In this document: positions 8,485-17,900 of the stretch, piece by piece | How positions within the stretch are numbered: position 1 is the stretch's first letter | How the letters are laid out: the number at the start of each line of letters is the position of its first letter | Assembly: GCA_963704505.1 (NCBI GenBank) | Contig: OY969912.1 | Coordinates: forward strand, 558,001 to 622,000 | Direction: 5' to 3' | From: VRUE01 sp963704505 | GTDB lineage: Bacteria > Actinomycetota > Thermoleophilia > Solirubrobacterales > 70-9 | Length of the DNA: 64,000 bases | The notes under the pieces: model-generated | The model's database searches: none | Told to the model about the DNA's origin: nothing | The model's input: only the letters and a program-made list of their open reading frames with translations | Made by a program: the position numbers and the translations under genes

Positions 8485-9402
8485 CTAGTCGGCGCCGGCC
8501 AGGGCGTCACCCTGAACGGCGGACCTCTCCCAGGGGCGGGCGGCGCGCAGGGCGGCGAGAACCGCCCGGGTCGCCGGTGCCCGGTTGAGCGCGTAGAAGT
8601 GGATGCCGGGCGCGCCGCGGTCGAGCAGCTCGGCGCACTGCTGCGCCGCGAAGGCGATGCCGAGCTCGAACTCGGCCCGCTCGTCGCCGCCCGCCGAGGC
8701 GAAGGCCTCCGCGAGGTGAGGGGGGATCGAGGCGTCGCAGAGGTCGCAGATGCGCCTCGTCTGGGCGAAGGTCGCCACCGGGATCACGCCGGCGATGATC
8801 GGCACGTCGATCCCATGGTCGCGCGCCGCCTCGACGAAGTCGAAGTAGACGGCGTTGTCGAAGAAGAGCTGGGTGATCAGGAATGAGGCGCCGGCATCGA
8901 CCTTGGTCTTCAGGTACCTGAGGTCGGTCTCCAGGTCGGGCGCCTCAGGGTGGACCTCGGGGAAGCAGGCGCCGCCGATCGTGAAGTCCCAGCCCGTGCC
9001 GATGAACTCGGCCAGGTCGGCGGCGCTGCCCAGCCCGCCCTCCGGCTGGACGAAGTTCTCTTCACCCTTGGGCGGGTCGCCGCGCAGGGCGAAGATGTTC
9101 TCGATCCCGGCCTCGGCGATGCGGTCGATCGTCGTCGTCAGGCCCTCGCGGGTCTCACCGACGCAGCTCAGGTGAGCCATCGTCTCGAGGCCGATCTCGT
9201 CCCTGAGCGCCCGGGTGATCTCGACCGTCCCGTCCCGGGTGCCGCCCCCGGCCCCGTAGGTGACCGAGACGAAGTCGGGCTCCATCTCCTTCAACGAGCG
9301 GGCGGTCGCGAAGAGCTGCTCGGTCGCCTCCTCGCTCTTGGGCGGGAAGAACTCGACCGAGAAGGTCGGCCGCCGCGAGGCGATGATCTCGTCGATGCGC
9401 AT
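8485..9402 (-). CDS. metF: 5,10-methylenetetrahydrofolate reductase
   Basis: 305 residues, normal MetF length. The TIM-barrel flavoenzyme motifs are all present: FSVEFFPPKSEEA, FVSVTYGAGGGTRDG, AHLSCVG, IFALRGDPPKGEE, GGACFPEVHPEAPD and ITQLFFDN. It reduces 5,10-methylene-THF to 5-methyl-THF with FAD, supplying methyl groups for methionine synthesis. It stands alone between a DUF3105 gene and a sugar porter, so no methionine operon is seen here. No upstream SAM riboswitch is apparent in the 36-base gap to the next gene. Confidence 0.95.
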   Translation of the reverse strand: MRIDEIIASRRPTFSVEFFPPKSEEATEQLFATARSLKEMEPDFVSVTYGAGGGTRDGTVEITRALRDEIGLETMAHLSCVGETREGLTTTIDRIAEAGIENIFALRGDPPKGEENFVQPEGGLGSAADLAEFIGTGWDFTIGGACFPEVHPEAPDLETDLRYLKTKVDAGASFLITQLFFDNAVYFDFVEAARDHGIDVPIIAGVIPVATFAQTRRICDLCDASIPPHLAEAFASAGGDERAEFELGIAFAAQQCAELLDRGAPGIHFYALNRAPATRAVLAALRAARPWERSAVQGDALAGAD

Positions 9403-9438
9403 CGAGGGAGGGTAGCCGCCGGCCGCGCCGGTGGCGGC

Positions 9439-10836
9439 TCAGGCGGAGACGTCGGGGTTCTTCCCGTCGACCCGTTCCTGGAAGAACGTCTGGATGTCCT
9501 CGAGGTGCTTCCCTTTCGTCTCCGGCACCATCTTCCAGCAGAAGATCAGCGTCAGGATGCCGATTGCGCCGTAGAACCAGAAGGCGCCCGAGCGACCCAG
9601 CGCTTCGATCAACAGCAGGAAGGTGAGCGAGACGATGAAGTTGAAGGTCCAGTTCGCCATCGTCCCCAGGCCGGCCGCCTTGCTGCGCACGCCGAGTGGG
9701 TAGATCTCCGCGTTGAGCAGCCAGAAGATCGGCCCGAGGCTGATCGCGAAGGAAGCGACGTAGACCATCAGGCTGGCGATCGCGATCACCGAGGAGAGAG
9801 TGCTGCCGCCGCCGCCGATGAAGGCGGCGCCGAGGGCGAAGAGGGAGATCACCATCCCGGAGACGCCGATCATCAGCAACGTCCTGCGCCCGGCCTTGTC
9901 GAGCAGTCGCAGCGCCAGCACGGTGAAGGCGACGTTGATCACGCCGACCCCGACCGCGGCGAGGATCGAGCCGGCCGATGAATCGACCCCGGTGAATTCG
10001 ACGATCGTCGGCGCGTAGTAGATGACCGTGTTGATCCCGGTCACCTGCTGCAGGATCGCCAGCCCGATCCCGATCACCAGCGCCGCTTTGACGACCGGCT
10101 CGAGCAGCTCGCTCCAGGCCCCCGGTTTCTCGTCGATGCTGTCCTTGATCTCCTCGATCTCGCGGTCGATCGTGTCGGGGTCGTCGACGCGGATCTTTGC
10201 CAGCGTCGCGCGAGCGGCGAAGTCGTCGCCGCTCATCACCAGCCAGCGCGGGCTCTGCGGCATCCTCAGCATGCCGAAGGCGAGCGCCAGGGCCGGCACG
10301 CAGCCGAGGCCGAGCATCCAACGCCAGGCTTCGGAGTGATCGAAGGCGAGCCCGACCAAATAGGCGACGAGGATGCCGATCGTCACCGCGAGCTGGAAGA
10401 AGCTGACCAGGCGCCCACGACTCTCCGGGGGCGCGACCTCGGAGATGTAGACGGGGGCGGCGGCCGAGGCGAGGCCGATCGCGACGCCGATCACGATCCG
10501 GGCGCCGACCAGGACCTCGACCCCGGGGGCCGCGGCGCTGATCAGGGCGCCGACGATGAAGACGCCGGCGGCGGCGAGGATCATCACCCGCCGTCCGTAC
10601 TTGTCGGCCGCCGGGCCGGCGTAGGCGGCGCCGAAGACGGCGCCGATCGGAACCGCGGCGACGACCAGGCCCTGGGCAAAGCTGCCGAGGCCGAAGTCGG
10701 TCTTGATGAAGAGCAGTGCCCCGGCGATGACGCCGGTGTCGTAGCCGAAGAGCAGGCCGCCGAGCCCGGCGATCGCCGCGGTCAGCACGACGTTCCGCCG
10801 CGCCCTCCTCCGAGACGCCTCGAGCCCCTCACTCAT
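9439..10836 (-). CDS. Sugar porter family MFS transporter (XylE/GalP type)
   Basis: 465 residues with 12 membrane helices. Sugar porter signatures: FGYDTGVIAGAL in TM1, PPESRGRLVSFFQLAVTIG, LRMPQSPRWL after TM6, QQVTGINTVIYYAPTIVE in TM7 and the C-terminal PETKGKHLEDIQTFF. It probably imports a hexose, pentose or inositol by proton symport. The presence of mmsA/iolA-like dehydrogenase 18 kb away is not strong enough to call it an inositol carrier. It is monocistronic, with its promoter in the long gap at 10837-11274. Confidence 0.92.
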   Translation of the reverse strand: MSEGLEASRRRARRNVVLTAAIAGLGGLLFGYDTGVIAGALLFIKTDFGLGSFAQGLVVAAVPIGAVFGAAYAGPAADKYGRRVMILAAAGVFIVGALISAAAPGVEVLVGARIVIGVAIGLASAAAPVYISEVAPPESRGRLVSFFQLAVTIGILVAYLVGLAFDHSEAWRWMLGLGCVPALALAFGMLRMPQSPRWLVMSGDDFAARATLAKIRVDDPDTIDREIEEIKDSIDEKPGAWSELLEPVVKAALVIGIGLAILQQVTGINTVIYYAPTIVEFTGVDSSAGSILAAVGVGVINVAFTVLALRLLDKAGRRTLLMIGVSGMVISLFALGAAFIGGGGSTLSSVIAIASLMVYVASFAISLGPIFWLLNAEIYPLGVRSKAAGLGTMANWTFNFIVSLTFLLLIEALGRSGAFWFYGAIGILTLIFCWKMVPETKGKHLEDIQTFFQERVDGKNPDVSA

Positions 10837-11274
10837 CCTGGGCGACGGTATCCGCGACCACGGACGGCGTCAATCGAGGGTCGATCGGCGGCAAAACCGG
10901 CGCGATTCTCCGGAGTTTGCGGGGTCGTCCTCGACGGCCCCCTTGCGTTCCCGGAGGGGGCCGCGCTAAGTTCGCTTTGCGACTGGGAGAGAGAGGCCCC
11001 ACTTAGCCAAGTGGGACACCATCTCGAAGGTGGCGCGAAGAGCTTCTACGCACGAAGGCTACGTGCGAGGCAGGCTACGAGCGTCGCCCCCGGTCGTTTT
11101 TTGTGCCGAAAGCGGGGCACGAAGCCGTGTCCGAGGGAGGCCCTAGCTTTGCCCCAGGCTGTGGAGCGCCTGCCCTCCCATAGCCGCGCGCCGGGGCGCA
11201 CCCGGGAGCATGGCGTCGCGAGCGAAGCCCGGAGGGACGCACGCGACTAGCCCGCCCGCTCCCGCTCTGCCAGG
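10837..11274. other. 438-bp non-coding stretch with two strong hairpins
   Basis: No convincing reading frame was found. Two GC-rich inverted repeats stand out: CGGCCCCC (10935-10942) with GGGGGCCG (10956-10963), and CCCACTT (10998-11004) with AAGTGGG (11009-11015). A T-run (TTTTTT, about 11098-11103) follows downstream on the plus strand. The stretch must hold the promoters of the divergent sugar porter and crotonase genes. A small RNA is possible, but I matched it to no known RNA family such as 6S, SRP RNA, tmRNA or RNase P. Confidence 0.5.
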
Positions 11275-12039
11275 ATGCCGATTCGAATGAGTGATGAGCT
11301 TCGCTACGAGCGGCAGGGCCCGACGGCCGTGGTCACGATCGACCGGCCGCAACGACGCAACGCCGTCGATGCCGCGACCGCAGCGCTCTTTCGCCAGGCG
11401 CTGGCCGATTTCGAGGCCGACGAGGAGGCCCGCGTCCTGGTCCTCACCGGCGCCGGCGGCGAGGCCTTCTGCGCAGGCGCCGACCTGAAGGCGATGAACC
11501 TCGACGTCGCGCACCCGGACGGGCCGATGGGCCCGACCCGGCTGACGCCATCGAAGCCGGCGATCGCCGCAATCGAGGGCTGGTGCCTCGCCGGCGGGGT
11601 CGAGCTCGCGCTCTGGTGCGACATGCGGATCGCGACCGCCGACTCCACCTTCGGGCTCTTCGAGCGCCGCTGGGGTGTCCCCCTGATCGACGGCGGCACC
11701 CAACGGCTGCCCCGCGTGATCGGGATGGGCCGGGCGCTCGAGCTGATCCTCACCGGCAGGCCGGTCCCGGCCGAGGAGGCGCACCGGATCGGGCTGGTCA
11801 ACGAGGTGGTCGAGCCCGGCCGGCACCTGGAGCGGGCGCTCGAGCTCGCCGGGCAGGTCGCCGGGTTCCCGCAGGAGACGATGCTCGCCGACCGCCGCGG
11901 CGCGATCGAGGGCTTCGGGTTGCCGCTCGAGGAGGGGCTGGCGCTCGAGTCCCGTCTCGGCAACGAGGTTCTCGAGGTCGCGGTCCAAGGCGCCGCCCGC
12001 TTCGCCGGCGGCGAGGGCCGCCACGGGGAGTTCTCATGA
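11275..12039 (+). CDS. Enoyl-CoA hydratase/isomerase (crotonase) family protein
   Basis: 254 residues. The crotonase core is clear: TIDRPQRRNAVD near the N-terminus, the first oxyanion-hole loop GEAFCAGADLKAM, and the second EGWCLAGGVELALWCDMRIA. The segment ERRWGVPLIDGGTQRLPR carries the region of the catalytic glutamate and shows D in the usual place of the second Glu. It acts on acyl-CoA thioesters, and substrate and exact reaction are open. An alternative ATG at 11287 would remove four residues. It overlaps the next gene by 4 bases (ATGA), so the two are translationally coupled despite unlike chemistry. Confidence 0.9.
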   Translation: MPIRMSDELRYERQGPTAVVTIDRPQRRNAVDAATAALFRQALADFEADEEARVLVLTGAGGEAFCAGADLKAMNLDVAHPDGPMGPTRLTPSKPAIAAIEGWCLAGGVELALWCDMRIATADSTFGLFERRWGVPLIDGGTQRLPRVIGMGRALELILTGRPVPAEEAHRIGLVNEVVEPGRHLERALELAGQVAGFPQETMLADRRGAIEGFGLPLEEGLALESRLGNEVLEVAVQGAARFAGGEGRHGEFS

Positions 12040-13286
12040 CCAAGGTCGGGATCGTCGGCCTCGGCTACGTCGGGCTGCCCCTCGGGGTCGCCTTCGCGGA
12101 AGCCGGCAACGAGGTCGTCGGCCTCGACACGAACCCGGCGCGGGTCGACTCCCTGAACGCCGGCCACAGCCACATCGAGGACGTCCCCGACTCGGTCCTC
12201 GCGCCGATCTCCGAGCGGCTGCGGGCGACCTCGCGGCCGGCCGACCTGACCTCGTGCGACGCGATCGTGATCTGCGTTCCCACCCCGCTGACCAGCTCAC
12301 GCGAGCCCGACCTCGCCTATCTCGTCGACGCGGCCGCGTCGATCGCCGGGATCCTCCAGCCCGGGCAGCTGATCGTGCTCGAGTCGACCACCTACCCGGG
12401 GACCACCCGCGAGGTCCTGCTGCCGGCACTGGAGGCCTCGGGCCTCGCCGCCGGCGAGGACTTCCACATCGCTTTCTCCCCCGAGCGGATTGACCCGGGC
12501 CGCACCGATTACACCGTCCGCACCACCCCGAAGCTGGTCGGCGGCCTGACCCCGGCCTGCACCGAGCGCGCCCGCGAGCTCTACGAGACGATCTGCGACG
12601 AGGTAGTAGTCCTCTCGACCATGGAGGGGGCGGAGCTCTCGAAGCTGCTCGAGAACATCTTCCGCTCGGTCAACATCGCCTTCGTCAATGAGCTCGCGCA
12701 GCTCTGCGGCCGCCTCGACATCGACGTCTGGGAGGTGATCGACGCCGCCTCGACCAAGCCCTTCGGCTTCATGCGCTTCGAGCCGGGCCCGGGGATGGGC
12801 GGCCACTGCCTGCCCGTCGACCCCTTCTACCTCGCCTTCAAAGCGCGTGAGCTCGACTTCTACCCAGAGTTCATCGAGCTCGCCGGCAAGGTCAACCAGG
12901 CGCAGCCCGCCTACTGCGTCGAGCGGATCGAGCGGGCTCTCAACGACGCCGGCAAACCGGTCAACGGCTCCAAGGTCCTGCTCCTCGGGGTCAGCTACAA
13001 GGGCGGGGTCGGTGACATCCGCGAGTCGCCGGCGCTGAAAATCGCCAAGCTGCTGCGAGACCTCGGCGCCGAGGTCTCCTACCACGATCCCCACGTGCCG
13101 GAGGTGGCCGAGCTCGACCTCTCCTCGACCGCGCTTGACGAGGGGCTGGCGGCTGCGGACGTCGCCGCGATCGTCACCTCGCACCCGCAGTTCGACTACG
13201 AGCAGATCGTCGCCGACGCGGCGCTGGTCTTCGATTTCCGCGGCGTCACCCGCGACATCGATGCCGACAACCTCGTTCGCCTCTAG
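12036..13286 (+). CDS. UDP-N-acetyl-sugar 6-dehydrogenase (nucleotide sugar dehydrogenase)
   Basis: 416 residues. The NAD site is GIVGLGYVGLPLG at the N-terminus. The catalytic cysteine lies in GPGMGGHCLPVDPFYL, which matches the WbpA/WecC group (acting on UDP-GlcNAc or UDP-ManNAc) rather than UDP-glucose enzymes. The C-terminal domain has VLLLGVSYKGGVGDIRESPA. It makes a UDP-N-acetyl-hexosaminuronic acid by two NAD-dependent oxidations, a precursor for acidic surface polysaccharide, so it may serve the glycan cluster at the window start. It overlaps the crotonase gene start-to-stop. Confidence 0.92.
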   Translation: MTKVGIVGLGYVGLPLGVAFAEAGNEVVGLDTNPARVDSLNAGHSHIEDVPDSVLAPISERLRATSRPADLTSCDAIVICVPTPLTSSREPDLAYLVDAAASIAGILQPGQLIVLESTTYPGTTREVLLPALEASGLAAGEDFHIAFSPERIDPGRTDYTVRTTPKLVGGLTPACTERARELYETICDEVVVLSTMEGAELSKLLENIFRSVNIAFVNELAQLCGRLDIDVWEVIDAASTKPFGFMRFEPGPGMGGHCLPVDPFYLAFKARELDFYPEFIELAGKVNQAQPAYCVERIERALNDAGKPVNGSKVLLLGVSYKGGVGDIRESPALKIAKLLRDLGAEVSYHDPHVPEVAELDLSSTALDEGLAAADVAAIVTSHPQFDYEQIVADAALVFDFRGVTRDIDADNLVRL

Positions 13287-13329
13287 ACATTTCCCTTCTC
13301 GTTCCTGCGCGTCTTTCGCGCGAAATGTC
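13286..13329 (+). terminator. Composite hairpin after the UDP-sugar dehydrogenase
   Basis: GACATTTC (13286-13293) pairs with GAAATGTC (13322-13329), and inside it GCGCG (13307-13311) pairs with CGCGC (13317-13321). There is a 13-base bulge on the 5' side and no T-run. It may be a transcript end or a 5' structure of the next small gene. Confidence 0.35.
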
Positions 13330-13346
13330 CTGCGACAATACGTTTC

Positions 13347-13580
13347 ATGTTCGGCCGCCACGAGAGCCTCCGGGACCTGATCCGTAACCAGCACGAGGAG
13401 GTCATGCGCTACCTCGATGAGAGTCGCGAGTTCAACCGCGAGATCCTGCTCCGCAACGAAAAGGTCTATACGGCGGTGATCGCCGAGATGGAGAAGCAGG
13501 GCGAGCGGATCGAGAGGGGCAGCGCCCAGCTGGAGGCGAACACGAAGGCCGTGCTCAGCGTCCTCGACCGGCTCGCCTGA
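13347..13580 (+). CDS. Small charged coiled-coil protein
   Basis: 77 residues, almost entirely predicted helix with heptad-like spacing of charged and hydrophobic residues (MFGRHESLRDLIRNQHEEVM at the start, ANTKAVLSVLDRL at the end). No signal peptide, membrane segment or catalytic motif. Similar short helical proteins of unknown role are common in high-GC Gram-positive genomes. It ends 69 bases before the SOS-regulated cassette but lies upstream of the LexA box and so is probably separate from it. Confidence 0.7.
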   Translation: MFGRHESLRDLIRNQHEEVMRYLDESREFNREILLRNEKVYTAVIAEMEKQGERIERGSAQLEANTKAVLSVLDRLA

Positions 13581-13611
13581 CCGGGTCCCCCCTCTCATCC
13601 CCCGTCCCGAT

Positions 13612-13648
13612 TTGACAACCGCCGCTTCTATATACGAACATACGTTCG
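13612..13648 (+). promoter_or_regulatory. LexA (SOS) box and promoter of the mutasome genes
   Basis: CGAACATACGTTCG at 13635-13648 fits the Gram-positive/actinobacterial LexA consensus CGAAC-N4-GTTCG exactly. A consensus-like TTGACA is at 13612-13617. The box ends one base before the ATG at 13650, so a bound repressor would cover the transcription start. No ribosome binding site fits in between, which implies a leaderless mRNA. Confidence 0.9.
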
Positions 13649-13649
13649 T

Positions 13650-14678
13650 ATGGAAGTCACCTGTGTCCTGAGCCCCGATTCCGAGCTGCGCGCGGTCGGC
13701 GAAGCTCGCAAGCTCCCCCGCGAGGACGTCTGGGAGGACGAGCTGCGGAGCCTCGAGGGGATCGGCGCAGCGCTTGAGTCGGAGCGGCCGGGGGAGGCGT
13801 TCTTCGCCCTCGGCGGCCTGCGCGGCCTATACGGAGGGGGGCGGGAAGGGGTGCTCGGCGCGGCGTCGGCAGCGCTGTCCGTCCCGGCCCGCCTCGGCGT
13901 CGCCCCGACCCGCTTCGCCGCCTTCGCCGCGGCGCGCGGCGATGCCGGGGTCGTCCAGCCGCGGCGGCTGCGCGAGTTCCTCGACCCGCTGCCGGTCGCG
14001 GTCCTCGTCCCCCGCCTCGGCCTCGGCGAGCGCGACGGGGCCGACCTGGTCGAGACCCTGAAGCGGCTCGGGATCGGCACGCTGGGCGCCCTCGCGATCC
14101 TCGCCCCGGCCAAGGTCGCCGACCGCTTCGGCCCCGCCGGCCTCGGGGCCCTGCGCCTCGCCCGCGGCGAGGAGCCGCCGCTGCGCACCCGCCGCCCCCA
14201 CGAGGACCTCGCCGCCGAGCTCGAGCTTCCCGAAGGGACCGCCGGCGACCGGCTCGAGCGGGCGCTCGAGCTGCTGATCGACCGCTTTCTGGCGGCGCCG
14301 CAGCGCAAGGGCCGGACCGTCCTCGCCCTGCGCCTCGGCGCGCTGCTCTCCGAGGGCGGCAGCTGGAGCGCCGAGCAGGGGATCGGCCGCCCGACCGCCT
14401 CGGCACGGGTGCTGCGCACCGTGCTCCTTCCCCGGCTCGAGGGCCTGCCGGCGCCGGCGGTCTCGCTGCGGCTGCGGGCGATCTCGCTCGGCCCCGCGGT
14501 GGGCGAACAGCTCGAGCTCTCGGTCCGCGGCCAGGAGCAGCGCCGCCATCGCCTCGGCGAGGCGGTGCGCGAGGTGCGGGCGGCCCAGGGGGCGACGGCG
14601 CTGCTCAAGGTCCTGCCGGTCGACCCCGCCTCCCGCGTGCCCGAGCGCCGCGCCATCCTCACGCCCTACCGGCCATGA
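13650..14678 (+). CDS. imuB: ImuB-like Y-family polymerase homologue, N-terminally short
   Basis: 342 residues. The fold resembles the palm/finger-thumb part of ImuB: FFALGGLRGLYGGG aligns with the family F.DvtG...L.GG segment, followed by the helix-hairpin-helix-like LVETLKRLGIGTLGALAIL, RFGPAGLGALRLARGEEPP and a little-finger region. The usual first 60-80 residues, including the first strand with metal ligands, are missing and no upstream in-frame start exists. Family ImuB proteins are non-catalytic adaptors that tie DnaE2 to the sliding clamp. It sits directly under a LexA box and overlaps the next gene. The imuA partner is not seen. Confidence 0.8.
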   Translation: MEVTCVLSPDSELRAVGEARKLPREDVWEDELRSLEGIGAALESERPGEAFFALGGLRGLYGGGREGVLGAASAALSVPARLGVAPTRFAAFAAARGDAGVVQPRRLREFLDPLPVAVLVPRLGLGERDGADLVETLKRLGIGTLGALAILAPAKVADRFGPAGLGALRLARGEEPPLRTRRPHEDLAAELELPEGTAGDRLERALELLIDRFLAAPQRKGRTVLALRLGALLSEGGSWSAEQGIGRPTASARVLRTVLLPRLEGLPAPAVSLRLRAISLGPAVGEQLELSVRGQEQRRHRLGEAVREVRAAQGATALLKVLPVDPASRVPERRAILTPYRP

Positions 14679-14920
14679 GCACCGCACCGCACCGCCTCTA
14701 CGCGCCGCGGCGGGTGGAGGTGGAGATCGGCGACGCCGCCCCGATGGCGGTCGCCGGGGTCGAGGTCGAGGCGGTGCGCGAGGAGTGGCGGGTCGAGGAC
14801 CGCTGGTGGACCGACCGCCCCGTCCTGCGCAGTTACTTCGAGCTCGTCCTCGTCGACGGGCGCGACGTGGTCGTCTTCCTCGAGGAGAGCAGCGGCCGCT
14901 GGTATCGGCAGCGGGCCTGA
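14675..14920 (+). CDS. Small protein between imuB and dnaE2 (DUF6504-like)
   Basis: 81 residues. The pattern PRRVEVEIGDAAPM, then REEWRVEDRWWTDRPVLRSY and VVVFLEESSGRWYRQRA is a compact beta-rich module with conserved tryptophans, like the small protein often encoded between imuB and dnaE2 in Actinobacteria. It overlaps both neighbours by a few bases (ATGA and TGATG), so it is translated with them. The function is not established. Its place suggests a mutasome accessory factor. Confidence 0.75.
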   Translation: MSTAPHRLYAPRRVEVEIGDAAPMAVAGVEVEAVREEWRVEDRWWTDRPVLRSYFELVLVDGRDVVVFLEESSGRWYRQRA

Positions 14921-17900
14921 TGGCCCTCCGCTCGACAGTCCCCTATGTGGAGCTGCACGCCCACTCGGCCTTCTCCTTCCTCGACGGCGCCTCGACCCCC
15001 GCCGAGCTCGCCGCCGCTGCCGCCCGCCTCGACTACCCCGCCTTCGCGCTGACCGACCACGACGGGGTCTGGGGGTCGATGGAGTTCGCCCAAGCCTGCC
15101 GCAACCTCGGCCTGCACCCGATCACCGGCGCCGAGCTCACCCTCGAGGGCGGCGGCCACCTGACCCTGCTGGTCGAGACCGCCGCCGGCTACCGCAACCT
15201 CTGCCGGCTGCTGACCGCGGCTCACTCCCACACTCGCGACGGGCGGCAGCGCGCCCCCGGCGCCCCGTGGACGACGCTGGAGCGGGTCGAAGAGCACAGC
15301 TCGGGGCTGGTCTGCCTCTCCGGCTGTGCCCGCGACGGCGCGGTGGCAGGGGCCTGGGAGCGCGGCGGCGCGCCCGCCGCCGCGGCGCTTGCGCAGAGGC
15401 TGCTGGGGACGTTCGGCCGCGAGCGCTTCCGGGTCGAGTTGCAGCGCCCGCACTGGCGCCGCGATCGAGCGCGCAACCGCTGGCTCGTGGGCCTGGCCGA
15501 GCGGCTCGGGGTGGCGGCGGTGGCGACCGGCAACGTCCATTCCCACGACGCCCGCCGCGTCCAGCTCCAGGACGCCCTGGTCGCGGTCCGCCTCGGCACG
15601 ACCCTGGAGGGTTCCGAGAGCTCCCGGCGCGGCAACGGGAGCTCGGCGCTCGTCTCCCCGGAGGAGATGGCGGCGCGCTTCGCCGAGCACCCCGGGGCGG
15701 TGGTCGAGACCCTGCGGCTCGCCGAGCGGCTGCGCTTCGACCTGACCGAGCAGCTCGGCTACCGCTACCCCGGCTCGGAGGACCCCGACGCCGACCGCCG
15801 GCTCGCCGAGATCTGCCGGGCGCTGCTCGAGCAGCGCTACGCGGGTCACCGCCTTCGCGCCGAGGCCGAGAGCCGCCTCGAGGGGGAGCTGGGGACGATC
15901 CGCAGGCTCGACCTCTCGGGCTTCTTCCTCCTCCACCGCGAGCTGCTCGAGCTGGCCCGCGACGTCGCGCTCGAGGTTCGCGGCCCGGATTCGGCGCGCT
16001 CGGTCCTGCCGCCGGGGCGGGGGAGGGGGTCGAGCGTCAGCTCGATCGTCTGTTACCTGACCGGCCTCTCCCACATCGACCCGGTCGAGAAGAAGCTCTT
16101 CGCCGGCCGCTTCCTCAACGACGAAGTGACGTCGGTGCCCGACATCGACCTCGACTTTCCCCGCGACATCCGCGAGGTGCTGATCCCCCGCGTCCACGAG
16201 GTCTACGGCAGCGAGCACTCGGCCCTGGTCGCCGCCTTCCCGACCTATCGGCCGCGGGGGGCGGTGCGCGATCTCGGCAAGGCGCTGGCGCTGCCCGCCG
16301 CCGAGCTGGACCGGGTGGCGAAGGTGCTCGGCTTCCACGAGACGGTGGCGGAGCTCGAGCGCGACGCCGCCGCGGCGCTCGGCCCGGAGCGTGCGGCGAG
16401 CATGGCCTGGCGGACGCTGATCGCCCTCTGCGGGGAGGCGATGGGCCTGCCCCGCCATGCCTCGCAGCATTCCGGCGGGATGGTGATCGCGACGCGGCCG
16501 CTGATCGACGTCTGCCCGGTCGTGCCGGCGGCGATGGAGGGGCGGCAGATAGTCCAGTGGGACAAGGACTCCTGCGCGGACGCCGGCTTCCTCAAGATCG
16601 ACCTGCTGGGGCTGGGGATGCTCTCCGCGGTCGAGCGCTGCGTCGACGAAGTGCGCAGGACCCGCGACGAGGCGCTCGACCTCTCGCGGATCGACCATCA
16701 GGATCGCCAGACCTTCGAAGCGATCCAGGCGGCGGAGACGACCGGCGTCTTCCAGATCGAGAGTCGCGCCCAGATGCAGATGCTGCCGCGCACCCTGCCC
16801 GAGAACCTCGACGACATCACCGTCCAGGTGGCGCTGGTCCGCCCCGGGCCGATCCAGGGCGGTGCCGTCCATCCCTATATAGAGCGCCGCAAGCGCCAGC
16901 GCCAGGACCCGGCCTTCGAGATCCCCTACGCGCACCCGCTCCTGGAGGGGCCCCTGAAGGAGACGCTCGGCACGATCGTCTACCAGGAGCAGGTGCTCGA
17001 AGTGGCGAAGGCACTGGCCGGATTCTCCGCCGCCGAAGCGGAGGGGCTGCGGCGGGCGATGAGCCGCCGCCGCTCGGAGGAGGCGATCGCGCGGCACCAC
17101 CGGCACTTCCTCGACGGCGCCGCCGCCAACGGCGTCGAGCGGCCGGTCGCGCAGCGGGTCTGGGAACAGATCCAGGGCTTCTCCGGCTTCGGCTTCCCCA
17201 AGGCGCACTCGGCGGCCTTCGGCCTGCTCGCCTACCAGTCGGCCTGGCTGCGGGTCCATCGCGCCCCGGAGTTCCTCTGCGCCCTGCTCAACGAGCAGCC
17301 GATGGGCTTCTATCCCCCCGATTCGCTGGTCCATGAGGCGCAGCGGCGGGGGGCTCGGGTCGCCGGGCCCGACGCCAACCGCAGCCGTGTCCTCTGCTTC
17401 GTCGAACGGCCCCGGGGCGGGTTGGTGGTGCGGCTCGGGCTCGGTTACGTCAAGGGGGTGCGCGAGGAGGAGATGGAGAGCCTCGTCAGGGCCCGCGAAG
17501 GGGGCGACGGATATACGGGGATCGCCGACATCGCCTCGCGCTCGGGCGTCGGCCGCGATGGCCTCGAACGGCTGGCCTGGGCGGGTGCCCTGGACGAGGT
17601 CTCGCGGGCGGGGGGAGGCGATCGCCGCTCGGCGCTGTGGCAGGTGGGCGCCACCCCGACGGCAGCCGGCAGCCAGCTGAGCCTGCCGCTCGAGCCCGCC
17701 GCACCGCCGCCGCTCGAGCCGCTCGGCGGCTGGGAGAAGATGATCGCCGAGTACCGCTCGACCGGGGTCTCCCTCGAGGCGCACCCGATGGAGCTGATGC
17801 GCGACGGGCTCGGCCCCGAGGTGCTGCGCAGCACCGACCTGGAGAAGGTCGCCGACGGCAGCGAGGTCGAGGTCGCCGGGATGGTCGTCGCCCGCCAGCG

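Noticed and set aside
9439..10836. A myo-inositol transporter linked with mmsA.
   Set aside because: The genes are 18 kb apart with no other inositol genes, and the sugar porter signature does not fix the substrate.
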